This document shows positions 37,865 to 49,167 of a stretch of DNA of 64,000 bases, one piece after another. The position numbers and the translations under genes were made by a program. The stretch is from Bacillus sp. EB01. Its GTDB lineage: Bacteria > Bacillota > Bacilli > Bacillales > Cytobacillaceae. Under the pieces are notes generated by a model. The model worked only from the letters and a program-made list of their open reading frames with translations, made no database searches and was not told the origin of the DNA. Numbering within the stretch: position 1 is the stretch's first letter; each line of letters begins with the position of its first letter. The stretch covers positions 4,719,107 to 4,783,106 of the forward strand of contig NZ_HG964497.1 in assembly GCF_000613125.1 (NCBI RefSeq), written 5' to 3'.

Positions 37865-37939
37865 TGCCTGCACCTCGCATTTTCGTTTGCATAGAGAATA
37901 GATGGTAATATATTCATTCTACACTACTTGTCCCGATTA

Positions 37940-40573
37940 TCAAATTGATTTTACCCATTCTTCAGCAAACTGAAGCGCACTTTCAAGCTTTGCCGGATCT
38001 TTTCCGCCTGCCTGGGCCATGTCTGGGCGACCGCCCCCGCTGCCCTCGCACCTCACCGCAACTTCCTTAACAAGCTTGCCAGCATGGTAGCCTTTTCCAA
38101 TCAAATCTTGAGTTACGGCCGCTATTAAGTTTACTTTTCCTTCATTTGCGCTTCCAAGAACGATGACGGCAGACCCAAGCTTTTGTTTAAGGTCATCAGC
38201 CATTCCTCTCAATCCTGGCACATCCTGTCCCTGAACACTAGCAGAAAGCAATGTGATGCCATTTACCTGTCTTGCCTTCGTTGTTAAATTTGAAGCTTCA
38301 ATATGGCCAAGCTTTGCAGAAAGGGATTCATTTTCACGCTGAAGCTGTTTAAGCTCGCCAAGCAAGCCATCGATTCGTGACGGAAGGTCTTTAGGATTTG
38401 CTTTCAATTTCTCCGCAGAATCCTTAAGCAAACCTACCTGACTGTTTAATAGCTCATAAGCAGCCTCACCAGTGACGGCTTCAATCCTGCGTGTACCAGC
38501 ACCAATTCCGCTTTCAGCGACAATTTTGAACAGACCAATAACTGAAGTATTTGGCACATGGCAGCCTCCGCAAAGCTCAAGGCTATAGTCGCCCACCTTG
38601 ACGACACGGACAATATCTCCATACTTTTCCCCGAATAGTGCCATTGCACCCATTGCCTTTGCCTCTGCGATTGGCTTTAAGGAAATATCCACCTGAATGT
38701 TTTGCCAAATTTTCTCGTTAACAATTTTTTCGATTGCTTCGAGCTCCTCATGTCTTACCTGGCCAAAATGGGAGAAGTCAAAACGAAGACGTTCTGCTTC
38801 AACAAGTGATCCAGCCTGATTTACATGTGTCCCAAGTACGTCCTTCAACGCCTGATGAAGCAAGTGCGTAGCTGTATGATTCTTAATAACTCTTACCCTG
38901 TTTTCACGATTTACAGCCGCGGCAACATTTTGGCCGGTTTTCAAGGTACCCTCAACAATTTCCACACGATGCAGATTCTGCCCGTTCGGCGCTTTTTTGA
39001 CGTCCTTGACAAATACTTTCACACCATCACCAATAATAAAGCCCTCATCTGCAATTTGGCCGCCGCTTTCTGCATAAAATGGCGTATGGTCCAAAATCAA
39101 TTGAACTTCCTCTCCAGTTGAAGCTTCAGTAACAATTTCACCGTTTTGAAGAATAACTAGGACACTTGCATTGGTTTCAAGCTGGTCATAGCCAACAAAG
39201 TTGCTCTTTACCGTAATTTCACCTAGTATCCCGCTTTGTACCTGCATGGAATCAATATCCTGCCTTGCAGCGCGTGCACGCTCCCGCTGTGCAGCCATTT
39301 CCGCCTCAAAGCCGTCGTAATCAATCCCAAGCCCGCCTTCTTCTGCATATTCTTCTGTCAGTTCAACAGGGAAGCCATAGGTATCATAAAGGCGGAATGC
39401 ATCTTCGCCTGAAATCTCTTTGCTTCCAGTTTCTTTCGCTTTCTTGATGATTCCTTCAAGAATGGCAAGACCTTCATGCAATGTTTCGTGGAAGCGTTCT
39501 TCTTCATTCTTGATTACCTTTTGGATAAACTCCTGTTTGTCCTTAACCTCAGGATAGAAATCATGCATGATTTCGCCTACAACTGGTACTAACTCAAACA
39601 TAAATGGACGATTAATCCCTATTTGCTTCGCATAGCGGACAGCACGTCGGAGCAAGCGCCTTAAAACATATCCTCGCCCTTCATTTGAAGGCAGAGCGCC
39701 ATCCCCGACTGCAAATGAAACAGTCCTGATATGGTCGGCAATAACCTTAAATGCAACGTCTGATTCCTTTGATTCGCCATATTTTGCTCCCGAAATTTCC
39801 TCGGTCGCACGGATGATTGGCATAAATAGATCGGTATCAAAATTGGTTGGAACGTTTTGAACAACTGATGCCATCCGTTCAAGCCCCATCCCAGTATCAA
39901 TGTTCTTCTTTGGAAGCGGTGTATACGTTCCGTCGGGATTATGGTTGAATTGGGAAAATACAAGATTCCATACTTCAAGATAGCGATCATTTTCACCGCC
40001 AGGATAAAGCTCAGGATCAGTTGGGTCATCGCCATATTCAGGTCCGCGGTCATAGAAAATTTCAGTATTCGGGCCGCTTGGACCCTCGCCGATATCCCAG
40101 AAGTTCCCCTCCAGGCGGATTATTCTTTCCACGGGAATGCCAATTTTTTTGTTCCAATAGTCATATGCTTCATGGTCTTCCGGATGGACAGTTACAGATA
40201 GTTTTTCAGGATCAAAGCCCATCCATTTTTCTGAAGTCAGGAACTCCCATGCCCACTCAATCGCTTCTTCTTTGAAGTACTCTCCAATTGAAAAATTGCC
40301 GAGCATTTCAAAAAAAGTATGGTGGCGCGCTGTTTTTCCGACGTTTTCAATATCATTTGTCCTAATTGATTTCTGGGCATTGGTGATTCTTGGATTATCC
40401 GGAATTACCCTGCCGTCAAAGTATTTCTTAAGTGTTGCGACTCCGCTGTTGATCCAAAGAAGGGATGGATCATCATGGGGAACGAGCGAAGCGCTTGGTT
40501 CAATCTGATGATTTTTTTCCTGGAAAAAGTCCAGAAACATCTTCCTGATTTGTGAGCCAGTTAATTGTTTCAT
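37940..40573 (-). CDS. alaS: Alanyl-tRNA synthetase
   Basis: Class II synthetase of 877 residues that charges tRNA-Ala. The N-terminal motif 1 region [17 protein letters not shown] is near residue 28, the editing domain has [11 protein letters not shown] near 565 and [10 protein letters not shown] near 660, and the C-terminal DHHA1 domain ends with [19 protein letters not shown] 40573 follows GGAGG. A T-box leader precedes it. Confidence 0.97.
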   Translation of the reverse strand: MKQLTGSQIRKMFLDFFQEKNHQIEPSASLVPHDDPSLLWINSGVATLKKYFDGRVIPDNPRITNAQKSIRTNDIENVGKTARHHTFFEMLGNFSIGEYFKEEAIEWAWEFLTSEKWMGFDPEKLSVTVHPEDHEAYDYWNKKIGIPVERIIRLEGNFWDIGEGPSGPNTEIFYDRGPEYGDDPTDPELYPGGENDRYLEVWNLVFSQFNHNPDGTYTPLPKKNIDTGMGLERMASVVQNVPTNFDTDLFMPIIRATEEISGAKYGESKESDVAFKVIADHIRTVSFAVGDGALPSNEGRGYVLRRLLRRAVRYAKQIGINRPFMFELVPVVGEIMHDFYPEVKDKQEFIQKVIKNEEERFHETLHEGLAILEGIIKKAKETGSKEISGEDAFRLYDTYGFPVELTEEYAEEGGLGIDYDGFEAEMAAQRERARAARQDIDSMQVQSGILGEITVKSNFVGYDQLETNASVLVILQNGEIVTEASTGEEVQLILDHTPFYAESGGQIADEGFIIGDGVKVFVKDVKKAPNGQNLHRVEIVEGTLKTGQNVAAAVNRENRVRVIKNHTATHLLHQALKDVLGTHVNQAGSLVEAERLRFDFSHFGQVRHEELEAIEKIVNEKIWQNIQVDISLKPIAEAKAMGAMALFGEKYGDIVRVVKVGDYSLELCGGCHVPNTSVIGLFKIVAESGIGAGTRRIEAVTGEAAYELLNSQVGLLKDSAEKLKANPKDLPSRIDGLLGELKQLQRENESLSAKLGHIEASNLTTKARQVNGITLLSASVQGQDVPGLRGMADDLKQKLGSAVIVLGSANEGKVNLIAAVTQDLIGKGYHAGKLVKEVAVRCEGSGGGRPDMAQAGGKDPAKLESALQFAEEWVKSI

Positions 40574-40621
40574 TTCATATCCTCCATCAATTTTCTCGAT
40601 GTACAGCCAGCTTAAAAAAGA

Positions 40622-40886
40622 ACACAAAAAAGCCCTCATCCCTGGACAGGGACGAGAGCTATGCTCGCGGTACCACCCTGATTATGGGCAAGTTTCTGCC
40701 CATCTCTCATTCATGCCTTAACGCGGCATACGGCAGTGATTAGCTGCACTCCGGATTAGCATTCTGCCAATTTTTCATCCCGGGCTCCTTCCAGCCAATG
40801 GAAGCCCTCTCTGGCCGCATAATGCGGTTGGATTGCCAATAGCATACTCAGTCCATCATCATGTTAAAAGATCATTTTTTTCCTAT
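40622..40886 (-). promoter_or_regulatory. T-box leader of alaS
   Basis: The T-box sequence AGGGTGGTACCGCG is at 40666-40679 on the minus strand, and the terminator stem with T-run is at 40624-40660. Stem I lies in 40740-40870. The likely specifier is GCU (40758-40760), an Ala codon, by alignment with the hisS leader; this assignment is inferred. Uncharged tRNA-Ala should stabilise the antiterminator and switch alaS on. Confidence 0.93.
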
Positions 40887-40892
40887 GACTGG

Positions 40893-40921
40893 ATTATAGC
40901 GATGCAAAAGGAGTTTGTCAA
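40893..40921 (-). promoter_or_regulatory. Sigma-A promoter of alaS
   Basis: Perfect TTGACA (40916-40921) and TATAAT (40893-40898) with a 17-base spacer, just upstream of the T-box leader. Confidence 0.93.
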
Positions 40922-40931
40922 TCAGGCTGAT

Positions 40932-41993
40932 TTAATGAACTTTTACGAAAAATCCCTTGGCATGTATGATGGCTACTTTCAGGATTGCCAGGGTTGGAAC
41001 GGCCAGGATCAATCCTGGTATCCCTCCAATTTCACCACCCGCTAATAGGGAAAGCATAATGAGCAGCGGGTGCATGTGGAGGCTCTTCCCAACAATGTAT
41101 GGAGATAAAATATTGCCCTCCAAGAATTGCAGGGAAAACACAATTCCCACCGTAACAAGAATCATTTTAGGAGACATGGAGGCAGCTATCGTGACAGCAG
41201 GAATCGCGCCAATAATTGGACCAAAATAAGGAATAACATTGGTCAGAGCAACTACAAGCCCGAGCAGGAGCGGGAAACGAAGCCCAACTAGCCAGAATAG
41301 CATAGATGAAATCAGTCCCATAAGCGTACAAACAAGAAGTTGGCCACGGATATAGCCTCCTAATGACTCATCAGCATCTTTTAGAAAACGTACACCTTGT
41401 CTCCGCCATTTTTTAGGAGTCATATACCAGATTGCCCTCTTCAGCACTTCATAATCCTTAAGCATGTAAAAAGCGATAAAAGGAATCACTGCAATGGTTA
41501 AAATTGAATCCGCCAATTTTCCAAACCCACCCGCAACCCGGTCAAAGAGACTATCCAGCCTAGCCTCCACAGAATTAATCGCGCCGTCAACTTTTTCCCT
41601 TATTCCATTCGGCCATCCCTCGGTCCTTTCCTCAAGGCCTGAAATAACTTGGCGATATTGGTCGGCAAAATCTGGTGCGCTTGCCGAGAGCTCGCGTATT
41701 TGTGAGATAAAGGCAGGTATTCCCTTATACAACGCAAATCCAGTCCCGCCAAAAAAGATAATATAAATAACAAGTACTGCCAAACCACGATGAACGCCTT
41801 TGCTGTGGAGGTTTTCCACGATTGGATGGAGAAGGTATGCGATGAATCCCGCGGTAATAAAGGGAGTTAACAGAAAGCCTATAAGGCGGGCAGCAGGTAT
41901 CCAGAAAGGCTTTAATATCATTATGACAAAAATTGTTGAAAGCAGCAGAAGGAAAAAACCAATCCGGTAAAACCATTTTAATTGTATGTTCAT
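40932..41993 (-). CDS. yrrI: AI-2E family transporter-like membrane protein (YrrI)
   Basis: A 353-residue protein of the AI-2E/UPF0118 family with about eight membrane helices and the conserved FIAFYMLKDYE and NVIPYFGPIIGAIPA segments near residues 175 and 240. Members include sodium/proton antiporters and suspected signal exporters; the substrate here is unknown. ATG follows GGGAGGTG. The alaS promoter begins right after its stop. Confidence 0.9.
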   Translation of the reverse strand: MNIQLKWFYRIGFFLLLLSTIFVIMILKPFWIPAARLIGFLLTPFITAGFIAYLLHPIVENLHSKGVHRGLAVLVIYIIFFGGTGFALYKGIPAFISQIRELSASAPDFADQYRQVISGLEERTEGWPNGIREKVDGAINSVEARLDSLFDRVAGGFGKLADSILTIAVIPFIAFYMLKDYEVLKRAIWYMTPKKWRRQGVRFLKDADESLGGYIRGQLLVCTLMGLISSMLFWLVGLRFPLLLGLVVALTNVIPYFGPIIGAIPAVTIAASMSPKMILVTVGIVFSLQFLEGNILSPYIVGKSLHMHPLLIMLSLLAGGEIGGIPGLILAVPTLAILKVAIIHAKGFFVKVH

Positions 41994-42186
41994 TCCGCAC
42001 CTCCCTCAAAGCTAGTTTTTGAGAAGTGCGTGGTGTTTATTCCTAAATAGGCAAGTCCCTCTTACCTACTTTGGTTAAGACACCTATTTTGGGGCTGTTC
42101 CCTCCTTCATAGCTCCCAATATCCGATTTCATACTTGGATTTTTAATTAGAACTATATAGATTAAACTATAGTTTTTCTGAGATTT

Positions 42187-42370
42187 CCGCTCCAGGCACT
42201 CGCTTTCCACGGGCGGCCTGGGAGCCTCCTCGGCGCGAGCGCCTGTGGGGTCTCCCACTGACCTTTTCTCCCGCTAGGACGTTGAATAACCTTCAGCGAA
42301 AAGACATCGCAGGAGAAAATGCGTCTTTTGCATTTTCGAACGAGTCTTCGTGCCTTCCGTTACAATCAAT
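42187..42370 (+). repeat. Intergenic palindromic repeat of the CCGCTCCAGGCACTCG type
   Basis: The left end CCGCTCCAGGCACTCGCTTT and the right end CGAGTCTTCGTGCCTTCCGT are inverted relatives. Inside are GCCTCCTCGGCGC and TGTGGGGTCTCCCAC. I remember this as a very common intergenic element in Bacillus genomes. It lies in the 450-base gap between yrrI and the zinc-ribbon gene; no gene is seen there. Confidence 0.8.
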
Positions 42371-42418
42371 AATTTGCATATTCATCAGCAATTCTTTAGT
42401 TGAACTTATATAAAAGCA

Positions 42419-42446
42419 AAAAACCAGGGTGTTTACCCCCGGTTTC
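42419..42446 (-). terminator. Terminator after the zinc-ribbon gene
   Basis: AACCGGGGG and ACCCTGGTT pair imperfectly and are followed on the minus strand by TTTTTTGCTTTT. Confidence 0.8.
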
Positions 42447-42462
42447 CCTTTAAAATACATAA

Positions 42463-42654
42463 TTAACTTGAATAACGGCGTTCGTTTTCTTCAAACAGAT
42501 CATCAAGTGAGCTTAAGGTTCCATCCTCTTCCACCTGGTGGGTATGGATCAGGCCTTTTGAAAGAGAAAGCTCTATAAAACAATTCCAGCAGTAGAACTG
42601 GTTGATTCCAATTTTACCGATATCTTTACTCTGGCAGTTGGGGCAGCTTAACAT
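42463..42654 (-). CDS. Small zinc-ribbon protein (YrzR-like)
   Basis: A 63-residue protein with two Cys pairs, CPNCQSKDIG and YCWNCF, which form a zinc ribbon, then EEDGTLSSLDDLFEENERR. The function is unknown. It resembles the small gene next to yrrD in B. subtilis. ATG follows GAGGTG. It is probably in an operon with yrrD. Confidence 0.78.
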   Translation of the reverse strand: MLSCPNCQSKDIGKIGINQFYCWNCFIELSLSKGLIHTHQVEEDGTLSSLDDLFEENERRYSS

Positions 42655-42666
42655 GGAATGGGCACC

Positions 42667-43140
42667 TCACGTTGTTTCTGGAGTTACGATGATGGTATCC
42701 TTTCCAAGCTTCGCGGGCCCGACCGCCTTGATGATTTTTTTCCCATCCTGCAGGTCCGAAAAGAATCCATCCGAAATTTCGTACCCTACGATTGTGCCCA
42801 GTTCTTCTTTAAAATATACGTCATTAAGGATTCCAAGCGATTCGCCTTCGCGGTTCATGACCATTTTTCCGGCAATCGGGCTCTGATGAGAAAGAGTATG
42901 GAACGGATTGTCCAGCCTTTTCTCAAGAGCTTCTTCTGATGAAATCATGACTCCATCTGGCCCTATGGATTGAATCTTTCCGTAATCAAGATAAAGCTTT
43001 TGCTTAAGAAAATTCTGTTTGTTGACGATCAGCCCATATACCTGGCCTTCTGCCAAGCAAAGATCCGCAACCGTCCCAAGTTTTTTTCCACTGTTTTCAG
43101 CTATGACGGGCAATCCTTTTACCAATCCGAATGTCCGCAA
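42667..43140 (-). CDS. yrrD: YrrD, PRC-barrel domain protein
   Basis: A 157-residue protein with two PRC-barrel-like repeats, one near residues 4-70 (GLPVIAENSGKKLGTVADL) and one near 80-150 (GKMVMNREGESLGILNDVYF). PRC barrels bind RNA or proteins; the role here is unknown. I place the start at TTG 43140 because the product then begins MRTFGLVKGLP like the B. subtilis protein; an ATG at 43164 in frame has no clear ribosome binding site. Confidence 0.8.
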   Translation of the reverse strand: MRTFGLVKGLPVIAENSGKKLGTVADLCLAEGQVYGLIVNKQNFLKQKLYLDYGKIQSIGPDGVMISSEEALEKRLDNPFHTLSHQSPIAGKMVMNREGESLGILNDVYFKEELGTIVGYEISDGFFSDLQDGKKIIKAVGPAKLGKDTIIVTPETT

Positions 43141-43229
43141 GACCCTCACGCCCTTTTCGAACATGAATGTCCGGCTGGTTGGGGCAGCTTTACCTCCACC
43201 CAGGGGACTTATCGTTAGTTTTTAGCCAG

Positions 43230-45689
43230 TCACATAAAATCATAAGGCGAAATGTTTTCCATGCCGATCATCGGGCTGGTTTTCATCAGCATTTCCTCAT
43301 AAGAAGGTTCTGCTCTTGCTGCAGCATATTCCAATTGGGGTTCATTAACATTTTTCACTATTTCAGCAGCGGCCTCTGGCTCATTCTCTACACTTTCCTG
43401 TCCATCAGCAGGCAAAGCATCGAGCAATTTCGCAGTAAGCGTTGTCTGCCTTGTCATCTCGTCATTTCGTTCCACTCCGAGCCTGAAGGCATCTTCCTCA
43501 CCGCAAAGAATCAAAAATTGCCTGCTGCGGGTGATAGCTGTATAAATCAAGTTACGGCGCAGCATTCTGTAATAGCTTCTCGTAACCGGAAAAATTACAA
43601 TTGGGAACTCGCTTCCCTGCGCTTTATGGACCGATGTGCAATAAGCGTGGGTAATTTGGTTTAAGTCCTGGCGAGTGTAGGTGACCTCGATTCCATCGAA
43701 TGAGACAATCACCATATCCTGCTTTTCAGTATTCTCTTTTGCATAAAAAATCGAAACGATTTCGCCGATGTCACCATTAAAGACGTTCTTTTCTGGCTGA
43801 TTCACCAGCTGAAGTACCTTGTCTCCAATCCGATATTTTACATCACCAAAGGTAAGTTCCTTTCTATTACCGTCAGGATTAGGGTTGAAAAGCTCCTGAA
43901 GTATGACATTCAGCCTATCAATGCCAGCAGGGCCCTTATACATAGGGGCAAGCACCTGGATATCCCTGACATGATACCCCTTATTCCTGGCATTCAGGGC
44001 AACCTTTTCAACCACCTGTGCAAGCTGATGGCCATTGCATTTTATAAAAGAACGATCTGCCTGCTGTTTGGAAAGGTCAGTGGGAACTGTGCCGTTCTTT
44101 ATTTCGTGGGCAAGCCTAATAATAGAAGACCCCTCTGCCTGGCGGTAAATATCAGTCAGCCTGACTGTCGGTATCCGTTCAGATCTAAGCAAATCCTTTA
44201 GAACCTGTCCAGGGCCAACGGATGGAAGCTGATCTTCATCGCCAACAAGGATAACCTGAATTGATTCGGGCAGCGCCTTGAAGAGCTGATGGGCAAGCCA
44301 AATATCAACCATCGAGGATTCATCAACAATTAGGAGCTTTCCTTCAAGACTTGCTTCTTCATCATGGTTGAAGGTTTCTGACCCTGTATAGCCAAGAAGC
44401 CTATGGATCGTAACAGCCGGCAGCCCTGTTGACTCACTCATCCGCTTAGCCGCTCGTCCAGTCGGTGCAGCCAGCAGGATTGGAAAAGCTTCATCTTTTT
44501 TAAGATAATCCTTTGGCTCGAGGGAACAGCCGTGAAGCTCTGCATAAAGCTCGACAATCCCCTTTATGACAGTTGTTTTTCCAGTACCCGGACCACCTGT
44601 TAAAATCATCATCGGCGATTGGATCGCAGTCTGGATTGCTTCCTTTTGCGATGGCGCATATTCGACGCCAAGCCTTTCTTCCAGGTTCCCAAGCGCTAAC
44701 AGAAATTCGGACTCTGGGAACTGCCCGAACTCTTTTTGTTCGAGAATCGTCTTGATACTCGAGACAAGCCCTTTTTCCGAAAAATAAAGAGAGGGCAAGT
44801 ATACCCGCTGATTTTCTCCAGCAATCTTGCCTTCTTCTTCAAGCTTGATTAACTCCGCTGTAATGTCCTTGAATTCAATGACATCTCGCTTGTTCTCCTC
44901 TAGCAGCGCCTTAACCCGGAGCAGCACATCCCGTGCTTCCAAATAAACATGTCCTGCCTGCATACACTCCGATTCAAGCGTGTAAAGGCACGCTGCCTTT
45001 ATCCTGTCCGGGTGGCTGCCGGAAATACCAAGCTGAAAGCCTAGCTCGTCCGCTCTGGTAAATCCGATGCCCTCAATGTCCTCGACCAGCTGGTATGGGT
45101 TTTTCTGAATGACTTCTATCGTTGTTTCTTTGTAAACCTGATAAATCTTCATTGAAAGCTGCGGCCCGAATCCATATTGATTCAGGGCAACCATCACTTG
45201 TTCCAGCCCCTGATGCTCCATTAACGTGTCATAAAGCATCTTTGCCTTATCAGGAGGCAGCTTTGGAATTGTATCGAGAAGCGAAGGCTGGTTCAGAATA
45301 CGGGAAATTGCTTTTTCACCTAGCACTTCTACAATGGTTTCAGCGGTTTTTTTGCCAATTCCTTTAAAGATTTCACTTGAGAGATAAGCGATTACACCCT
45401 GTTTGGACTGGGGGATATCGTTTCGGAAATGAGTAACATGAAATTGCAGACCAAACTTCGGGTGCTCTTTAAATTCCCCGTAAAATAAATACGATTCCTG
45501 ATCATGCAGCTTTGGGAAGTAACCTGTGACAACAGCTTCACGGTCTTCATACGTATCATTTGTATCGTCGACCCTAATTTTTGCAACTGTATACATGTTT
45601 GCTTCATTGTGGAAGATGGTCACAAATGGCCGTCCCTTGAGATATTTCCCCTGTTCGGAAAAAAGATCAAGTGAATCCTGCTGGTCCAT
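43230..45689 (-). CDS. recD2: RecD2-type ATP-dependent DNA helicase
   Basis: Superfamily 1B 5'-3' helicase, 819 residues. After the N-terminal RecD2-specific region with helix-hairpin-helix motifs come Walker A ILTGGPGTGKTTVI near residue 360, Walker B LLIVDESSMVD near 450, VLVGDEDQLPSVGPG near 480 and the late HKAQGSEFPIV and YTAITRSRQF motifs. It acts in DNA repair without RecBC. ATG follows AAAGGAGGGC. Confidence 0.96.
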   Translation of the reverse strand: MDQQDSLDLFSEQGKYLKGRPFVTIFHNEANMYTVAKIRVDDTNDTYEDREAVVTGYFPKLHDQESYLFYGEFKEHPKFGLQFHVTHFRNDIPQSKQGVIAYLSSEIFKGIGKKTAETIVEVLGEKAISRILNQPSLLDTIPKLPPDKAKMLYDTLMEHQGLEQVMVALNQYGFGPQLSMKIYQVYKETTIEVIQKNPYQLVEDIEGIGFTRADELGFQLGISGSHPDRIKAACLYTLESECMQAGHVYLEARDVLLRVKALLEENKRDVIEFKDITAELIKLEEEGKIAGENQRVYLPSLYFSEKGLVSSIKTILEQKEFGQFPESEFLLALGNLEERLGVEYAPSQKEAIQTAIQSPMMILTGGPGTGKTTVIKGIVELYAELHGCSLEPKDYLKKDEAFPILLAAPTGRAAKRMSESTGLPAVTIHRLLGYTGSETFNHDEEASLEGKLLIVDESSMVDIWLAHQLFKALPESIQVILVGDEDQLPSVGPGQVLKDLLRSERIPTVRLTDIYRQAEGSSIIRLAHEIKNGTVPTDLSKQQADRSFIKCNGHQLAQVVEKVALNARNKGYHVRDIQVLAPMYKGPAGIDRLNVILQELFNPNPDGNRKELTFGDVKYRIGDKVLQLVNQPEKNVFNGDIGEIVSIFYAKENTEKQDMVIVSFDGIEVTYTRQDLNQITHAYCTSVHKAQGSEFPIVIFPVTRSYYRMLRRNLIYTAITRSRQFLILCGEEDAFRLGVERNDEMTRQTTLTAKLLDALPADGQESVENEPEAAAEIVKNVNEPQLEYAAARAEPSYEEMLMKTSPMIGMENISPYDFM

Positions 45690-45722
45690 AACAGCCCTCC
45701 TTTATGAAAGGTATTTCAATGG

Positions 45723-46388
45723 TTACATTTCTCCGCCAAGGCTGTCTTCAATAAACTGCTTTACACTCGCAGCCATACTATGTTCAGGATCAATCCGGAG
45801 AGCCTCATTCAAAAATCCAAGAGCTTTAGAAGTTTCCTCTTTAAAAGCGTAAGCGACTCCAAGGTTGTAGTACGCATCGGCATGGTTGGCATCCAATTGA
45901 ATACAAGCGTCAAATTGTTCAATGGCAAGGTCGAGTTGATTTTCCTGGGCTAGGTTTAGGCCATAGTGAAAACGTGCATCGACGTCTTCAGGTGAAAGCT
46001 CAACACTTCTTTGCAAATAAGGAATAGCAAGGAGGGTTTTGCCATCCTGGCTAAGTGACATTCCAAGCATGAAAAAATTGTCGCTCGAATTCAGTCCCTT
46101 TTTCATAGCCGCTTCAAACATAACCGTAGCTTTTTCAAAACTCTTCTTGTTGTAGTAGAGAGTTCCGATGCTATAGTAGGCAGCAGCTGCAGTATCATCA
46201 AGCTCCAATGCTTTTTGGAAAAATTTCATTGCCCGCTCGTCATCTCCAGTAGCCGCGAGCAAATTGCCAAAATTAATATATCCAACCGGGTCTGCCGGAT
46301 TCTCTTCTATAGCTTCATTGAAGGCGATCGCCGCTTCTTCAAGCTGCCCCGCCTGCATAAGTTCAATTCCTTTTACATTTTTGTCCAT
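45723..46388 (-). CDS. yrrB: Tetratricopeptide repeat protein (YrrB)
   Basis: A 221-residue protein made almost only of TPR units: residues 5-215 contain about six repeats with the A-x-x-x-Y/F-x-x-G pattern (for example DPVGYINFGNLLAATGDDER and AAAYYSIGTLYYNKKSFEKA). There is no signal or membrane segment, so it is a cytoplasmic scaffold with unknown partners. ATG 46388 follows GGAGT. It lies between mnmA and recD2 as in B. subtilis. Confidence 0.9.
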   Translation of the reverse strand: MDKNVKGIELMQAGQLEEAAIAFNEAIEENPADPVGYINFGNLLAATGDDERAMKFFQKALELDDTAAAAYYSIGTLYYNKKSFEKATVMFEAAMKKGLNSSDNFFMLGMSLSQDGKTLLAIPYLQRSVELSPEDVDARFHYGLNLAQENQLDLAIEQFDACIQLDANHADAYYNLGVAYAFKEETSKALGFLNEALRIDPEHSMAASVKQFIEDSLGGEM

Positions 46389-46572
46389 TATTATCACACT
46401 CCATCAGAACACAGTATACCATAATGCTATTATCTTTTTTAATAGATGCAAATGGCAGCCCGAACTATTTCAATTTGTACTACACACAGGTAATTGTGAC
46501 CGTCTCTCGATTACAGGATGGAGCTGAAAAAAGTAACAGAGCGTTTCAGTGACAATTGGAGCCCTCAGGCGT

Positions 46573-46648
46573 GTATATCCGGAGTTTCAGAGTAGATATC
46601 CGAGAAATTAGAAATTTATCCGAGATTTTTGGGTAGATATCCTGTAAA
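46573..46648. repeat. Short tandem repeat, 20-21 base period
   Basis: The core A/T-TATCC(G/T) recurs at 46575, 46596, 46616 and 46637, with GAGAAATT-like sequence between. It occupies the gap between mnmA and yrrB; apart from it and the mnmA terminator nothing is seen in this 336-base stretch. Confidence 0.6.
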
Positions 46649-46677
46649 TTCACAATTCAGACAAAATTCAAAGCAGC

Positions 46678-46722
46678 AAAAAATCCCGATCCACCAGCAG
46701 TCACACTGGGAATCGGGATTCG
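46678..46722 (-). terminator. Terminator after mnmA
   Basis: AATCCCGAT and ATCGGGATT pair across a 20-base loop, followed by six T on the minus strand. Confidence 0.85.
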
Positions 46723-46724
46723 TT

Positions 46725-47891
<1,167 letters not shown>

Positions 47892-47980
47892 CTAAAAGTT
47901 ATTAAACAACTCGCCTATTGGTAAAGATTAGGCATTGATGCGGAATGGAGTGAAATCCTCCTTTTCGCTAAAAATGGCTG

Positions 47981-49123
47981 CTAACCGCGCAGCCGTTTTG
48001 TTATTTTTGCTGTCTCTTTTGCTGTCCGCACAATATCCTCTTCTGTCGTGCCAAGCCCGAAGCTGAATCTAATTGAATTGGCGATTCGCTCGGATTCACT
48101 CCCAAACATGGCCACAAGAACATGAGACGGCTCAATTGAACCGGCCGTGCACGCGGAACCACTTGAAACTGCTATCCCGGCCAAATCAAGGTTGACTAAC
48201 ATCGCCTCAACATTGGTCCCAGGAAAACTCAAGTTTACTATATGAGGCAATGAGTTTACAAGCGAACCGTTCAGCTCGAACGTGGAAGTTTCTTCCTCAA
48301 GCACTTCGATAAACCGCTTTTTCAGGCGCAGGTAATTTTCAGCCTTTTCTTCCCTTGCATCGGCCGCAATCTGGGCAGCTTCCATAAAACCGAGGATTGA
48401 AACAAGATTTTCAGTTCCCGCCCTGCGTTTCCGTTCCTGCTCGCCTCCGAACGACCTTGGTGACAGCCGAATTCCTTCTCTTGCAAAAAGAAAGCCCGTC
48501 CCCTTTGGACCGTTGATTTTATGGGCGGATACTGACAACAAGTCAATGCCGGCTTTTTTCACATCAATATCAACAAGCCCATAAGCCTGCACCGCATCAG
48601 TATGGAAGAAGGCCTGATGACCGCTTAAAAGAGCACCGATTTCTTCAATTGGCTGAAGCGTGCCCACCTCGTTGTTTCCGTACATAATCGTGACAAGAAT
48701 CGTTTCATCTGTTAATGCCTTCTCCAGTTCATCAAGTGAAATCCTGCCTGTTTCATCCACAGACAGATAGGTTACCTGAAACCCTTGATCTTCAAGTTTC
48801 TTGCAGGCGTGCAGAACCGCATGGTGTTCAACTGCAGTTGTGATAATATGCCTGCCCTTTTCTTGATTGGATTCCGCTATCCCCAATATCGCCAGGTTAT
48901 CCGCTTCGGTTCCACCGCTTGTAAAAATAATTTCGTTAGCCTTTGCTGCTATTCCCTTAGCCAAAACGTGGCGGGCTTCATCAAGCAAGTGGCGGGCTTC
49001 CCTGCCATAAGAGTGTATGCTCGATGGATTTCCATAAAAAGTCCCCATTGCACTGGCCATCTTTTCAATAACCTTCGGGTGCATAGGGGAGGTCGCAGCA
49101 TGGTCCAAATAAATCCGTTCCAT
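47981..49123 (-). CDS. Cysteine desulfurase (YrvO type, partner of MnmA)
   Basis: PLP enzyme of 380 residues that takes sulfur from cysteine. The PLP lysine lies in SVSAHKINGPKG near residue 200, the PLP-binding FHTDAVQAYG near 175 and the persulfide Cys in the loop SSGSACTAGS near 325. The gene is between cymR and mnmA, as yrvO in B. subtilis, where it serves tRNA thiolation. ATG follows AAGGTGATTTTCC. Confidence 0.95.
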   Translation of the reverse strand: MERIYLDHAATSPMHPKVIEKMASAMGTFYGNPSSIHSYGREARHLLDEARHVLAKGIAAKANEIIFTSGGTEADNLAILGIAESNQEKGRHIITTAVEHHAVLHACKKLEDQGFQVTYLSVDETGRISLDELEKALTDETILVTIMYGNNEVGTLQPIEEIGALLSGHQAFFHTDAVQAYGLVDIDVKKAGIDLLSVSAHKINGPKGTGFLFAREGIRLSPRSFGGEQERKRRAGTENLVSILGFMEAAQIAADAREEKAENYLRLKKRFIEVLEEETSTFELNGSLVNSLPHIVNLSFPGTNVEAMLVNLDLAGIAVSSGSACTAGSIEPSHVLVAMFGSESERIANSIRFSFGLGTTEEDIVRTAKETAKITKRLRG

Positions 49124-49167
49124 GGAAAATCACCTTCGTTTCTATGTTACTATTGCTATTCTATCCT

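Noticed and set aside
42043..42258. 71-codon ORF downstream of the zinc-ribbon gene
   Set aside because: Lies largely in the CCGCTCCAGGCACTCG repeat; no supported start.
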